A stretch of 64,000 bases of DNA from Mucilaginibacter_A sp050955045. GTDB lineage: Bacteria > Bacteroidota > Bacteroidia > Sphingobacteriales > Sphingobacteriaceae. The DNA lies in the NCBI GenBank assembly GCA_050955045.1, contig JBPBQV010000002.1, positions 186,001 to 250,000 on the forward strand, read 5' to 3'. Shown piece after piece: positions 1-9,984 of the stretch. The stretch's first letter is position 1. Each line of letters starts with the position of its first letter. The notes under the pieces were generated by a model. The model saw only the letters and a list, made by a program, of their open reading frames with translations, had not been told where the DNA came from and did not search any database. The translations under genes and the position numbers were made by a program.

Positions 1-122
1 CCTACCCAACTATCTATTTTTAAAAACGAAAATTTACGGCATAAAAGAAGCATTAACATTTCCACAATAAAAAATTAAACAAGCTTTTACAACAGCTAAT
101 AATTTAGCTAATCTTTTAAAAA

Positions 123-1024
123 ATGGATATTGATAAAGCCTATCAGTTAATAGTTCAAAAACTCATTCTCTGGTTACGCGAGTTTGTAAAATTATTGCCG
201 AATATTTTGATCTCGGTTATTGTGCTGGTTGCAGGTATCTATATTGCAGGTTGGATAAGAACGCTTATCTTTAAATTAATTGGTAAGATTTCTGATAATA
301 AAACATTAAACAGATTATTTTCATCTGTTATTTACATTGTTTTTATTGGCATTACCCTGTTTACGGTACTTAGTATTTTACATCTGGATACTGCAGTAAC
401 TTCTATTCTGGTAGGTGCTGGCATTGTAGGTTTGGGATTGGCTTTTGCTTTTCAGGATATTGCATCCAATTTAATCTCTGGTATTTTTATTTCTTTCAGA
501 AAGCCCATTCATGTAGGCGATATTGTAAAACTGAAAGATTATATGGGCAAGGTGGAAGAAATAAATTTACGGGATACAATGTTGCGTACTTTCCAGGGCC
601 AGATGGTTATTATTCCCAACAAAGACGTTTATCAAAACCCGATTGAAAACTTTTCTATGCTTGGGAAAAGACGGTTTGATTTGTCTGTAGGTGTTTCCTA
701 CGGAGAAGACCTGGAAAAAGTAGAACAGGTAACTCTGCAAACCTTAAAAAGCATGAAGGACTTATCTGCAGAGGATGAGATTACCTTTTTTACCAGGAAT
801 TTGCTGGCAGTACAATTAATTTTACGTTGCGGCTTTGGGCAAACTCGCCAGAGCAGGCTATGTACCTTAAAGTAGGCAGTGAAGCCATTAAGAGCCTGAA
901 AAAAGCGTATGACGAAAATAATATCATGCTCCCCTTCCCTACCATAACTTTAGATTTTGGTGTAAAAGGAGGCCTGCCTTTGAGTAAAGTTTCCTTAAAT
1001 GTAACTGATAATCTCTCGAAATAA
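123..1024 (+). pseudogene. MscS-family mechanosensitive channel, frameshifted
   Basis: Small-conductance mechanosensitive channel of the inner membrane, which releases solutes on hypo-osmotic shock. The first frame (123-875) carries three membrane segments (about residues 25-47, 66-90, 93-120), the pore helix with its glycine/alanine pattern (VGAGIVGLGLAFAFQD) and the beta domain (KPIHVGDIVKL...VIIPN). At the T6 run 786-791 the frame is lost: the rest of the cytoplasmic domain (YQEFAGSTINFTLRLWANSPEQ onward) continues in the -1 frame to the stop at 1024. One extra T would restore about 300 residues. The 250-residue product as read ends in a frame-shifted tail of about 28 residues. This could be a real mutation, slippage that makes both forms, or a sequencing error in the homopolymer. 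Family call sure; state of the gene open. Confidence 0.8.
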
Positions 1025-1137
1025 AGGATAGCATTCCAAACAGAACGCAAACTTTGCTTTCTCTTTCTTTCGTCTAACTATAAGGGTTTCTTGATAAATT
1101 GACTCTGCGTATTTTCAATAAAAATTCAAAACAGGTT

Positions 1138-3726
1138 TTATTTAACTAATACAACAGATTCTACTTCTATGCTTTGCGGGCGTGTAAGTTTTGGCTGAAG
1201 TGAATCTGCAACATAGCTTACTTCTATTTTATCCAGCTGATTTAACTTAAAAACATTTGTTTGTGCCGCTTTAAACCAAAGTGGCATAAAGCCCGGATAT
1301 GGGCGTGGTAAAAGCAAAGCAGAATCAGCCTGTAAGTTGCTCAGCGGTATTTCTATATTCTGATACTGCTGATTTAGGGTGATAAAAGAAGCATTGGAGG
1401 AAGCATCAGCATCAATCAAAGCAATTTTTATTTTAACGGGCTGCGGGTTATTTGTTTTTGCACGGATAACCAATTTGCTAAACAAAGAAAGTTCGGAAAC
1501 TCTTCCTTTCAAATGATCAGCAACAAACATTTGCCAGCCAATGCTTTGTTTATCACCTAAATTTGGTGATGAAAGTTTAAACGAAAGTTGGTCTGTTTTT
1601 TCTCCTGCAACTAATTCCGGACCTTCAGTTCTGCTGTAAACTGGCGTGTAAACATTAAGCTTTGCATAATCTTTTGCAGCACTAAATAGTTCGAGTGCAC
1701 TGGAGTTTGATGCAACAAAAATCGGCCAGCTTTCCTGATGAAAATTGTCCCACGCAAAAGGATCACCAACAATTGCTCCCGGAAAAGTAACCGTTTGTTG
1801 ATTTGATTTTTGGATAACAACACGATAATTCAGCAAACCTGGCGTAACCATTTCTGCCGGAACTTCCGCTTCGTAATGTCCTGCTGTCTTTCTGTTCATT
1901 GCAATCATTTTATACATGCCGAGCACTTTATTTATTTGCAGCATTACTTTATCGGCAGCATCAACTCCAACAATGGTTGCTTTTAGGGTGAAAGTTTTAT
2001 CGGCAGAAACCTCATTCAAATCCGATTTTACTACGTAAGGCGCATTAATTATTGATTTTGGTGCCACAAATTCACTCAAAACAATATTTTCCATCCTGCT
2101 TTGTGCCTGCCAATGCTTGTTTTGCACACCTTTTTTCAGAATGAGGTAAGTTCCAGGTTTGATGCTGAACGAAGAATTTGTAGTGCTAAAAGAAGCATTA
2201 TTGTTTGCATTGATTCCTTCTACAGAAAACGCCCGACCTAAATTGGGCAGCAATATTTGCATTGGCTGATCTTCCCATTGAATCCGGGTAACTTCTTTTT
2301 GCAGCGAAGCTTTTTCAAAAGGATCGCGAATGGAAATGGCATCCGGCATTACTTCCAGCCGCCAGATACCGTTTTCTAACTTATCGATAAAATAAGCACC
2401 AGAACCAGCATATTTAATAACCGGAGAGCTGCCCACACCTGCAATATGCTGTAATTTGGCAGCATCAACTGGTTTTGTAGAAGTATTATTGGAATAATAA
2501 AACTCCTGCGCAGTATTCATCTCGCTTAAATTCTGCTTGTAACTCACCCGAAAAGCATCAAAACTAGTATCTGCCGGAAAAGTGCCGTAATCTTTTTCGG
2601 GTAGATGATAAAAAACTTTGGAAGCAATTAATAAGCTGATGGCTTTAGAAGGTGTGTAAGCCAAGTTTAAATAATGCGTTTGATATTCTGTATTGGCATA
2701 AGCTGTTGCCATCGGATCGTAAGCAAACTGCGTAGCCCACTGGAAACCTGCTTTTTTAAAACTTCTGGCCATTGCAGGATACATGTTTGATTGCAATAGA
2801 TCGCCTGCATCAAACTCGTAAACAATACGGGCTTTATTTTTAAATTCCGGAATAGTATCAATAAAAGGGATTTTATAGTCATCAACATGAGGCAAAAAAT
2901 TACCTTTTTGCTCGTGGCCGGCAACCAAACCAACCGGATACCATTGAAAACTAAAACCATCCACTTTAGCTTTTGCAACGGCATCGGCATAAGTAAAAGA
3001 TTCGCTGATGTTATAAAAAAGAGGTTTTTTCCAGCCTGCACTTCTGGCTGCTGCCGCTAACCGGTTTACATATTCGGTAACTTTAGGTTTCGGGCCGCTG
3101 TGTTTAGGCTCGTTGTTTAACTCCGCAGCAATAATTTCTGCATCATCGCGGTAAGCTAATTTGGTGTACGGATTAATGTGCTGTAAAAACTGTTTCAAAT
3201 AGTTTTCCTGCGCACGAATGGCGTTTTCGTTTACCGTAACTTTTCCTTTATCATAAATGCTGGAGAAGCCAGCCGTTTTTTCATCTTTTTCAGGATAACC
3301 GTTTCCCCAAAAAGCAAGCGGTGTAAACAGTATTCTGATATGGCGTTTTTCAAGCTGATTAATAAGATAATCAAATAATCTTAAATGCTCGTTTTGAAGA
3401 AGATTTCCTGCTGAATCTGTAATTTCTGTATCCCAAACGTGAACGCGGAAAGCATCAATTCCCATGCGCAATAAATGGTAAACATCCTGGTCGATCGCTT
3501 TCTCCAAGTCAACGTTTAATACTTTATGTGAGCGAAAACCATAGGCAAACGGCGCGGTATAATTGACACCGAAAAAGTAAGCTTTTATATCGTTTTTTGA
3601 ATAGCGGATGATGCCTTTTTTATCAACATAAATTAGGTTTTTCTTACTTTGTGCGTTACTTTTTATGCTGATAAAAAAAAGGAAGAAAGCGAGACTGATT
3701 GAAAAAATGGAATATAGATGCTTCAT
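1138..3726 (-). CDS. Secreted glycoside hydrolase, clan GH-A (GH5-like)
   Basis: 862-residue exported protein with a signal peptide ending in SNAQS. Residues about 28-380 form a TIM-barrel glycosidase: ELNNEP (about residue 205) carries the expected acid/base Glu and YEFDAGD (about 305) the expected nucleophile Glu, as in GH5-like clan GH-A enzymes. The rest looks like beta-rich accessory domains, possibly carbohydrate-binding; databases often call such proteins only 'membrane or secreted protein'. It is the last gene of the sus locus, and its ATG overlaps the TGA of the preceding small ORF (ATGA), so translation is probably coupled. Two copies of the dispersed word (1382, 2186) lie inside, both read as Ala-Ser-Phe. 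Substrate not predictable; the place suggests a glucan or a glycan met together with starch. Confidence 0.75.
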   Translation of the reverse strand: MKHLYSIFSISLAFFLFFISIKSNAQSKKNLIYVDKKGIIRYSKNDIKAYFFGVNYTAPFAYGFRSHKVLNVDLEKAIDQDVYHLLRMGIDAFRVHVWDTEITDSAGNLLQNEHLRLFDYLINQLEKRHIRILFTPLAFWGNGYPEKDEKTAGFSSIYDKGKVTVNENAIRAQENYLKQFLQHINPYTKLAYRDDAEIIAAELNNEPKHSGPKPKVTEYVNRLAAAARSAGWKKPLFYNISESFTYADAVAKAKVDGFSFQWYPVGLVAGHEQKGNFLPHVDDYKIPFIDTIPEFKNKARIVYEFDAGDLLQSNMYPAMARSFKKAGFQWATQFAYDPMATAYANTEYQTHYLNLAYTPSKAISLLIASKVFYHLPEKDYGTFPADTSFDAFRVSYKQNLSEMNTAQEFYYSNNTSTKPVDAAKLQHIAGVGSSPVIKYAGSGAYFIDKLENGIWRLEVMPDAISIRDPFEKASLQKEVTRIQWEDQPMQILLPNLGRAFSVEGINANNNASFSTTNSSFSIKPGTYLILKKGVQNKHWQAQSRMENIVLSEFVAPKSIINAPYVVKSDLNEVSADKTFTLKATIVGVDAADKVMLQINKVLGMYKMIAMNRKTAGHYEAEVPAEMVTPGLLNYRVVIQKSNQQTVTFPGAIVGDPFAWDNFHQESWPIFVASNSSALELFSAAKDYAKLNVYTPVYSRTEGPELVAGEKTDQLSFKLSSPNLGDKQSIGWQMFVADHLKGRVSELSLFSKLVIRAKTNNPQPVKIKIALIDADASSNASFITLNQQYQNIEIPLSNLQADSALLLPRPYPGFMPLWFKAAQTNVFKLNQLDKIEVSYVADSLQPKLTRPQSIEVESVVLVK

Positions 3727-3920
3727 GATTTTGGATCCACCCGAACACGAATGATGGAAGGCAAATAAACCGTTATTCTTGCCTGCGCATTTTGGGTTTT
3801 GATGTTAATTTGTTGTCCACTGATGTTGATGCTGGAAACGTTTCTTACTGTTTTTATGGACGAATTTTGAGCAAATGTTGCTAATGATAGAACAAAAAAA
3901 GCTTCTGAAATAAACTTCAT
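3723..3920 (-). CDS. 65-residue exported peptide resembling the N-terminus of a GH31 enzyme
   Basis: A short ORF with a signal peptide (to about TFAQ), followed by a segment of type SINISGQQINIKTQNAQARI and then YLPSIIRVRVDPKS. This resembles the start of the N-terminal beta domain of Bacteroidota GH31 alpha-glucosidases and alpha-xylosidases, where the pattern 'I.I.T.NA..RI..Y.P.I.RVRV' is common. The ORF then stops (TGA) overlapping the ATG of the GH-A hydrolase by 4 bases. Full GH31 proteins have over 700 residues, so this is either a deletion remnant kept in frame or a small protein that acts as a translational leader. Family assignment rests on pattern memory only. Confidence 0.45.
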   Translation of the reverse strand: MKFISEAFFVLSLATFAQNSSIKTVRNVSSINISGQQINIKTQNAQARITVYLPSIIRVRVDPKS

Positions 3921-4017
3921 GTAATGCTTCTTTTACAAGATAAAAATTGGAGAACAATCAGCGAAAGGCTATTATGTAAAAAGCCTTTCGCTGATAATTG
4001 CTAGCGCTAAAAAGCTG

Positions 4018-4770
4018 TTATTTGCTGATGGTATAAGTTAAGGCATTCATATCTACATGAAGCTTAAAAGTGCCGGCACTTGGAAAAGTTAAATTTCCAC
4101 CCGTCAGGCTTAATGTACTGGAACTTGCGGCACCATAACTAACCGCCCAGGATTGTGCAGGTGTAATTTTGAAACCAAAATCTGTTGTGGCAACCGGAAC
4201 AACAACAGTACCATCATAAATACCATTGCTTGTTGGAGAAGCCAAACTTGGTACATCTACTTTTGTTGGATCCCAACCCTGATAACCTCCCGGAACATAA
4301 ATATAAGAGGTTAAAGTATAAGGCGTAACTGTGAGGTTTATAGTGTTGGAATAAACTGGCGTTGCATTTGCGGCTATAAGAGATTTTACGCGCACATCAA
4401 CCTGGGTAGAAGTTCCGGTGGGCAAAGCCATGTTTAACAAAACAGTGTTTAAAGCTGCAACGCTAACATTTGTTGATGGTGCTGTTGCGGTTATTTCTCT
4501 GGCTGATGCAAAATTATTGCCTTTTTTATCAATCTGAATGGTATAAGTAACAGCCGCCTGATAGCCGGTAACAGGTGTAGCTGCAAAGTTAAAAGTAACC
4601 GCGTTATTTGCTGATGTAGCCAGAGATAAAGCCGGAGTTGCGGTTGATGCAGTTAATGTACCGGCACTACCAACAGTTGAAACAACTTGTGCTCCGTCTT
4701 TTTTGCATGATGAAAACAGCATCAGCAAAACACTGCTAAAAGCCAGGAAAAATTTCAATGGTTTTTTCAT
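4018..4770 (-). CDS. susE: SusE-like outer-membrane starch-binding lipoprotein
   Basis: 250-residue lipoprotein (signal peptide with lipobox ending SSC, then KKDG) of the SusE/SusF type. The N-terminal half (about 35-155) is an Ig-like SusE domain; the C-terminal half begins YIYVPGGYQGWDP, the typical start of a starch-binding carbohydrate-recognition domain, with Trp residues (QGWDP, SWAVSYG) suited to stack on glucose rings. Known members sit on the cell surface and hold maltooligosaccharides near SusCD. It follows susD by 52 bases and is surely in its operon. Shorter than B. thetaiotaomicron SusE, with a single binding domain seen. Confidence 0.85.
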   Translation of the reverse strand: MKKPLKFFLAFSSVLLMLFSSCKKDGAQVVSTVGSAGTLTASTATPALSLATSANNAVTFNFAATPVTGYQAAVTYTIQIDKKGNNFASAREITATAPSTNVSVAALNTVLLNMALPTGTSTQVDVRVKSLIAANATPVYSNTINLTVTPYTLTSYIYVPGGYQGWDPTKVDVPSLASPTSNGIYDGTVVVPVATTDFGFKITPAQSWAVSYGAASSSTLSLTGGNLTFPSAGTFKLHVDMNALTYTISK

Positions 4771-4822
4771 GATAAAGTATATTTTAGATACCGGCGGTTG
4801 TGGTTGGCCGACGGTAATATTT

Positions 4823-6415
4823 TTAATAACCCGGATTTTGAATTAAGTTAGGATTGTTAGTGATATCGCTGGTTGGTATCGGGAAAAGGTTGAAAGTTGC
4901 ATTTACGCTATTTCCATCTCTGCTTCCGCCTTTCCACGGCCATACGTATGAACCGGAAGTAAACAAGCCATAACGAATTAAATCTGTACGACGGAAACCT
5001 TCCCAGTACAATTCTTTTTGTCTTTCATTCAACACATCCGTTAAAGAAGCAGTAGTTACATTGCCTGTTGCATTGCCGTAAGCACGTGCGCGCAGCAGGT
5101 TTATATCCTGTACAGGTGTTAAAGTATTGCCAGAACCACCGCGTAAAGTTGCTTCAGCATTGATTAGATACATTTCTGCTAAACGGAATAAAGGAAAATC
5201 TGTAGAGCAAAAAACACCATTAGACGATGTTGGAGTTGTGCCTGTAGAGGTAATATTTTTAAACTTTACTACTGCCAAACCTTGTGTAAAATCAGTTTCG
5301 TTGCTGATATCAAGTGTTGAGTTGAAAAACATGGCACGCTTGTCTGTATTTCCGCTACGATCGGCAAAAATCTGAGGTAGATTTTTAGTGCTGCGGTTTC
5401 CGCCCCATCCGCCATTGGGTACACCATAAGAAGTCGGTGTCATTGCTCCGTTTATTGATGCATTGATCAGATAAGTTGTACCACCATAATTCTGTGTGCT
5501 TACGCCATCATAATTGATTGATAAAATCACTTCCGGGTTATTCAGATTATTATCTGCTAAAAACAGTTTCGGATAGCTCGAGGCCAACGTATAACCTGAG
5601 CCAATTACTTTATTGGCATAAGTAATTGCTTCGGTATATTTCCCGCTTCCGGAGCCTAAATAAACTTCTGCGTTTAGATAAATCCGAGCTAACAAAGCCC
5701 AATCAGCAGCCTGGTCTGCGCGGCCGTATTCATTTTGTTTTGGTGCCATCAATAAACCGTCAATCGCTTTCAGCTCTGATTCGATGTAAGTAAATAAATT
5801 TGCCCTGGTAATCCGTGCTGGAAAATAACTTTTATCAGCAACAGGTGTATTTTCATCCACAAAAGGCGGATTACCGAACGTATCCATCAAAACCCAATAC
5901 TGGAAAGCCCTTAAAAAACGAGCCTCGACACGGTAATATTTAACGTTAGTTGCATCTGTACCAGTAATACCGCGGCTTGCTAATTTCTCATCAGTAGATT
6001 CGCGGATAAAGGCATTGGCAACCGTAATCTGGTAAATGCAACGGTTATATAAGCCATTAAGCTGCGTATTGGTAGAAGAAAAGTTTAAGTGGTGAAAAGA
6101 TGTTAAATCCACATCGCCCCAGGCATTAATAGCGTTATCGGTAGTTAATTCCTGTGTGTTCCACCAAAGGCGAAAAAAATCGGAAGTTCCGGCATCAATA
6201 CCGCCTAAATCCGACTGATCCGGTGCAGTACTGCTGGTTAGGGCATAAGCACCGTAAACTTTCGCCAAAGCTTGTTTGTAACCGGTTCGCGTACTGTAAG
6301 CCTGCTCTGCAGTGGTAGCATTGGTTGGCGTACGGTCTAAATCTTTTTTGCAGGATACAAGGCAAACAGCGATGATAACTGCGATGCTCATACTTCTGAA
6401 TATATTTTTTTTCAT
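4823..6415 (-). CDS. susD: SusD/RagB family nutrient-binding lipoprotein
   Basis: 530-residue outer-membrane lipoprotein (AVCLVSC lipobox followed by KKDLDRTP). It has the SusD fold: TPR-like helices in the N-terminal part (ALAKVYGAYALT, RVEARFLRAFQYWVLMDTFGNPPF) and the conserved tail (LNERQKELYWEGFRRTDLIRYG, FPIPTSDI, NPNLIQNPGY). SusD proteins cap the SusC barrel and bind the glycan; the family is known to act with the TonB receptor encoded directly upstream (23-base gap). With SusE and GH13 alongside, the likely ligand is starch or maltodextrin. Confidence 0.95.
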   Translation of the reverse strand: MKKNIFRSMSIAVIIAVCLVSCKKDLDRTPTNATTAEQAYSTRTGYKQALAKVYGAYALTSSTAPDQSDLGGIDAGTSDFFRLWWNTQELTTDNAINAWGDVDLTSFHHLNFSSTNTQLNGLYNRCIYQITVANAFIRESTDEKLASRGITGTDATNVKYYRVEARFLRAFQYWVLMDTFGNPPFVDENTPVADKSYFPARITRANLFTYIESELKAIDGLLMAPKQNEYGRADQAADWALLARIYLNAEVYLGSGSGKYTEAITYANKVIGSGYTLASSYPKLFLADNNLNNPEVILSINYDGVSTQNYGGTTYLINASINGAMTPTSYGVPNGGWGGNRSTKNLPQIFADRSGNTDKRAMFFNSTLDISNETDFTQGLAVVKFKNITSTGTTPTSSNGVFCSTDFPLFRLAEMYLINAEATLRGGSGNTLTPVQDINLLRARAYGNATGNVTTASLTDVLNERQKELYWEGFRRTDLIRYGLFTSGSYVWPWKGGSRDGNSVNATFNLFPIPTSDITNNPNLIQNPGY

Positions 6416-6438
6416 GTGTGATGAATTAATGTTTTTAA

Positions 6439-9400
6439 TTAAAAACCTAGGTTTAAACCTAAAGTATAAGTCCGCGGACGTTGGTAAAAGTTGTTATCGA
6501 TTCCACCAAAAACCTCCGGATCTAAACCGGAATATTTAGTAACTACAAACACGTTTTGCACATTGGCATTCAAGCGTAAATTTATACTGCTGTTACGAAA
6601 GATTTTACCGAAAGTATAACCCAAACCGGCGTTGTCCATTCTTAAAAAAGAAGCATTTTCTATATAATAATCAGAAAAATACTGTGCCGCTCTAAAATCA
6701 GACTGATAAATACCAGTGGTAGTATTGTTTATAATGCCTGAGCCAGCAATTACGTTACTTTGTTTATCCAGGTTTGCTGCAACATTATTATAAACGTAGT
6801 TTCCTAAATTAGCACGTAAAACAGTGCTCAAAGTCCATTTTTTGTAAGACAGGTTGGTACTAAAACCCATAATGTATTTAGCAAATGGTGATTTGTAACG
6901 ATACAAATCGCCGGAGTTAACCGTGCCATCGCCATTCAAATCTGCATAAACACCTTCTAAAGGTTTTCCTGCCTGATCGTAAATTTGTTTATACACATAA
7001 AAACTGTTTGCAGAATACCCAACGGATTGTATCTGGATAGTTCCTCCTGTATAACCAGAAATGTTACCTGCAGTGGTTCCTACAGATGCATCATTTTCTA
7101 CGGTAGATAAGTTTGTAATTTTGTTAACATTGTAAGCAATGTTATAATTCAGGTTCCAGTTTACATCTTTAGATTTAACAGCAACTCCGCTTAAATTTAG
7201 TTCAATACCTTTATTAGTCATGTTACCAACATTTGTGGTAAGCTGGTTAGTAAAGTTTGTGCCCGCCGGAATAAAAACAGTTGACAATAAATCTTTTGTG
7301 TTTTTATAATAAGCATCTATACTACCGCTGATCCGCTGGTTTAAAAAGCCGAAATCAAAGCCTGTGTTGTAAGCTGTTGTAGTTTCCCACTTTAAACTGG
7401 CATCATAATAAGCCGGTGTATATAAATAATTATAACTATTACCAAACTGGTATTGTGCTGTATTTGTACCCAAAGAATAAGTAGGCAAATAATTATAATT
7501 ATTTATTCCAGCTTGCTGACCTGTAACACCGTAACTTAAACGCAGCTTTAAATCTGATAATGCTTTTGTATCTTTTAGGAAGTTTTCATCGCTCATTCTC
7601 CAGGTAAAAGCAGCTGATGGAAAAACGCCCCAGCGGTTATCTGGCGAAAACTTAGAGGAACCATCCGTCCTAATCGAACCGGCAAAAATATATTTGTTAT
7701 CAAACGTATAAATCAACCTGCTGTAATACGAAATTAAAGTATAGCGCGGTTTATCATAAGCATAAACAGGTGTAGAACCAGCAATTAAAGTTTCGTCTGC
7801 ACTATATCTTGCATAATTAAAGTTTGTGGTTAAAAAATCGTAATAACCATAACCTGCAGTTACGTTAATATTACTGTTTAAAGGTTTAATATCACTGTTA
7901 TAATTCAAATAAAACTCACCGGTTTTATTAAAAGCTTTTTGGTGATATTGATAGCTTGAACCTACTGTTGTATAAGCTTGTGCTGCATTTGCAGGTATAA
8001 AAACACTACCATCACCTTTAGAAGCATCGTAACCTAAATTTAAGTTGGCGTGCAGAGCCTTTAAAAATGGAAACCGGTAATCAATCGTGGCATTACCAAA
8101 ACTTCTATAAGTATTGCCGTTACTGTTATAATCTTCCAGTGTGCCTAATGGGTTGCGCGGTGCATTCGGATTTAAACCGGATGAAGCATTGCCTGGTGTA
8201 TTATACCATTCGTAATAACCGTTCCATGGAGAACCATCAACTCTAACAGGTTGCGTAGGGTCAAAAGAAACTGCATTACCAATAGCAGCCTGGTTTGCAA
8301 AACGACTTTTTGCATAACTGCCGTTAATGTTGAAATCAAATTTTAAATCATCGTTAAAAAACTTAGGGCTTAACCTTAATGCAAGTGTGGGACGTTGTAA
8401 ATGATCTGTTTTTAACAATCCAGTTTGATCCAGATAACCAACAGAAACACGATAAGGAACTTTTTTAGTGGTGCCGGAAATGCTTAAACTGTTATCTGAG
8501 GTGATGGCATTTTGATAAATCTGACTTTGCCAGTCGGTATTTGCTGTTCCTAATAAAGCTGATTTATTAGTTCCGTTAGCCGCATCATAAGCTTTTACAT
8601 AAGCACGGATCTGATCACCATCCAAAACATTTAACCGGCCTTCAGTTGTTCCAACAGAAAACTTAGAAGAGAAATTAACAGTTGGCGTACCGGAAGAACC
8701 TTTTTTAGTAGTGATCAAGATCACGCCATTTGATGCGCGCGAACCATAAATTGCGGTAGAGGCAGCATCTTTTAGCACGGTAAATGTTTCAATATCATTC
8801 GGATTGATCAAACTTAATGGATCAGCAACTCCGGAAATACTGGATGTACCATCTGCATTACGGCTTGGAGCAAGCGGAACGCCATCAATAACAATTAACG
8901 GCTCATTACTGGCATTTAAAGATGCACCCTGACGGATACGAATAGTTGTACCGGCGCCTGGCTGCCCGCTATTGGTAGTAACAGAAACACCGGAAATTTT
9001 ACCCTGAACCAATTCGCCGGGAGAAGTAGTTGCACCTTGCTGGAAATCTTTGGAAGAAACGGTAGAAATTGCGCCGGTAACTTCTTTGCGGGTTTGTGTT
9101 CCGTAACCAATTACCACCACTTCGTTTAATGATTGTGCTGAAGATGCCATCTGAAAATCAGCAACCACATTACCGGAACTATTAACAGTTACCGTTTTCT
9201 TAAGTGCATTGTAACCTACAAATTGGGCTGTTACAGTTACAGAGCCTGTTTTTACACCATTAATCTTGTAATTACCATCCACATCGGTTGTAGCACCTAA
9301 AGTAGTGCCATCAACAGTTACGCTGGCCCCTGGCAACGATAGCCTTTTTTCATCAACTACTTTACCAGAAATGCTGCCGGTTTGTGCAAATGCCCAGGTA

Positions 9401-9456
9401 GAAAGCATTACGAATACACTTAGCAGTACAACCTTTTTAAAATATATTTTTCTCAT
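6439..9456 (-). CDS. susC: SusC/RagA family TonB-linked outer-membrane transporter
   Basis: 1005-residue TonB-dependent porin. After a signal peptide (to WAFAQ) come a carboxypeptidase-regulatory-like beta sandwich (GSISGKVVDE...GASVTVDG, about 27-110), the segment SLNEVVVIGYGTQ and the plug (VIDGVP, LKDAASTAIYGSRASNGVI, about 115-255), then a 22-strand barrel ending in Phe (LGLNLGF). It imports oligosaccharides with energy from TonB/ExbBD, here with the SusD lid. First gene of susC-susD-susE; the 528-base gap upstream should hold its promoter and regulator sites. Confidence 0.95.
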   Translation of the reverse strand: MRKIYFKKVVLLSVFVMLSTWAFAQTGSISGKVVDEKRLSLPGASVTVDGTTLGATTDVDGNYKINGVKTGSVTVTAQFVGYNALKKTVTVNSSGNVVADFQMASSAQSLNEVVVIGYGTQTRKEVTGAISTVSSKDFQQGATTSPGELVQGKISGVSVTTNSGQPGAGTTIRIRQGASLNASNEPLIVIDGVPLAPSRNADGTSSISGVADPLSLINPNDIETFTVLKDAASTAIYGSRASNGVILITTKKGSSGTPTVNFSSKFSVGTTEGRLNVLDGDQIRAYVKAYDAANGTNKSALLGTANTDWQSQIYQNAITSDNSLSISGTTKKVPYRVSVGYLDQTGLLKTDHLQRPTLALRLSPKFFNDDLKFDFNINGSYAKSRFANQAAIGNAVSFDPTQPVRVDGSPWNGYYEWYNTPGNASSGLNPNAPRNPLGTLEDYNSNGNTYRSFGNATIDYRFPFLKALHANLNLGYDASKGDGSVFIPANAAQAYTTVGSSYQYHQKAFNKTGEFYLNYNSDIKPLNSNINVTAGYGYYDFLTTNFNYARYSADETLIAGSTPVYAYDKPRYTLISYYSRLIYTFDNKYIFAGSIRTDGSSKFSPDNRWGVFPSAAFTWRMSDENFLKDTKALSDLKLRLSYGVTGQQAGINNYNYLPTYSLGTNTAQYQFGNSYNYLYTPAYYDASLKWETTTAYNTGFDFGFLNQRISGSIDAYYKNTKDLLSTVFIPAGTNFTNQLTTNVGNMTNKGIELNLSGVAVKSKDVNWNLNYNIAYNVNKITNLSTVENDASVGTTAGNISGYTGGTIQIQSVGYSANSFYVYKQIYDQAGKPLEGVYADLNGDGTVNSGDLYRYKSPFAKYIMGFSTNLSYKKWTLSTVLRANLGNYVYNNVAANLDKQSNVIAGSGIINNTTTGIYQSDFRAAQYFSDYYIENASFLRMDNAGLGYTFGKIFRNSSINLRLNANVQNVFVVTKYSGLDPEVFGGIDNNFYQRPRTYTLGLNLGF

Positions 9457-9984
9457 TAATTTATTAGTTTTTACAAAATCAGATTTTGGTTTATAAATTT
9501 TTAGCTTGACCCTTTTATAATTGGTTTATTCTCTGTGCAACAAACTGCGGTTTTGGAATAATCAGAAGCTTAAAACAAATTTTAGGTGATAAAAGAAGCA
9601 TGTTGAAAAACTCCTTTATTCCGGGTTTACGTTGGATAGATTTTCATCATCATTGGTTAAAGTATTTAATAATTTCTTTTACTAGTTTGATATAACTGAT
9701 GAAATTTTATTGATAAAAACAGCATCAGCCATTCATTTCTGATTAGCGGAAAAAGATTAAAAAACTATTTATAATTGGTTTGAAAGATTAAAAACTCTAT
9801 GTTTTTTTAATCCGTTACAAAGAAAAACAGTTTTTAAACGATATACGATCACTTAGAAGTTCCCTTTGAAAAAATATCAATAATTTTAAATTTAATCATT
9901 TGAAAATCAAGTTTTTAACTATTTGATAACACGAGAAAATTTAAACATTTTAGCTTGAAAATCAGTTGTTTTTTTTAGATTTTA
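9457..9984. promoter_or_regulatory. susC upstream region with repeats
   Basis: 528-base non-coding gap between the sugar transporter and susC (both minus). It holds a copy of the dispersed word (9589-9601), a sister-form copy (9713-9725), two copies of TTTATAATTGGTTT (9514-9527 and 9768-9781), and a direct repeat AAAGATTAAAAA(A)CT (9752-9766 and 9783-9796) with a 31-base period, about three helical turns. AATTGGTTT also recurs upstream of the amylase gene. Direct repeats on one face of the helix fit a dimeric activator such as the SusR-like protein, but this is inference. No clear TAnnTTTG element found. Confidence 0.45.

Noticed and set aside
786..791. Programmed -1 frameshift at the MscS T6 run
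   Set aside because: No full slippery heptamer in frame and no clear downstream pseudoknot; mutation or sequencing error is simpler, so not claimed.
2667..3041. 124-codon minus-strand frame inside the GH-A hydrolase gene
   Set aside because: Alternative frame of the real gene; the catalytic motifs are in the main frame.
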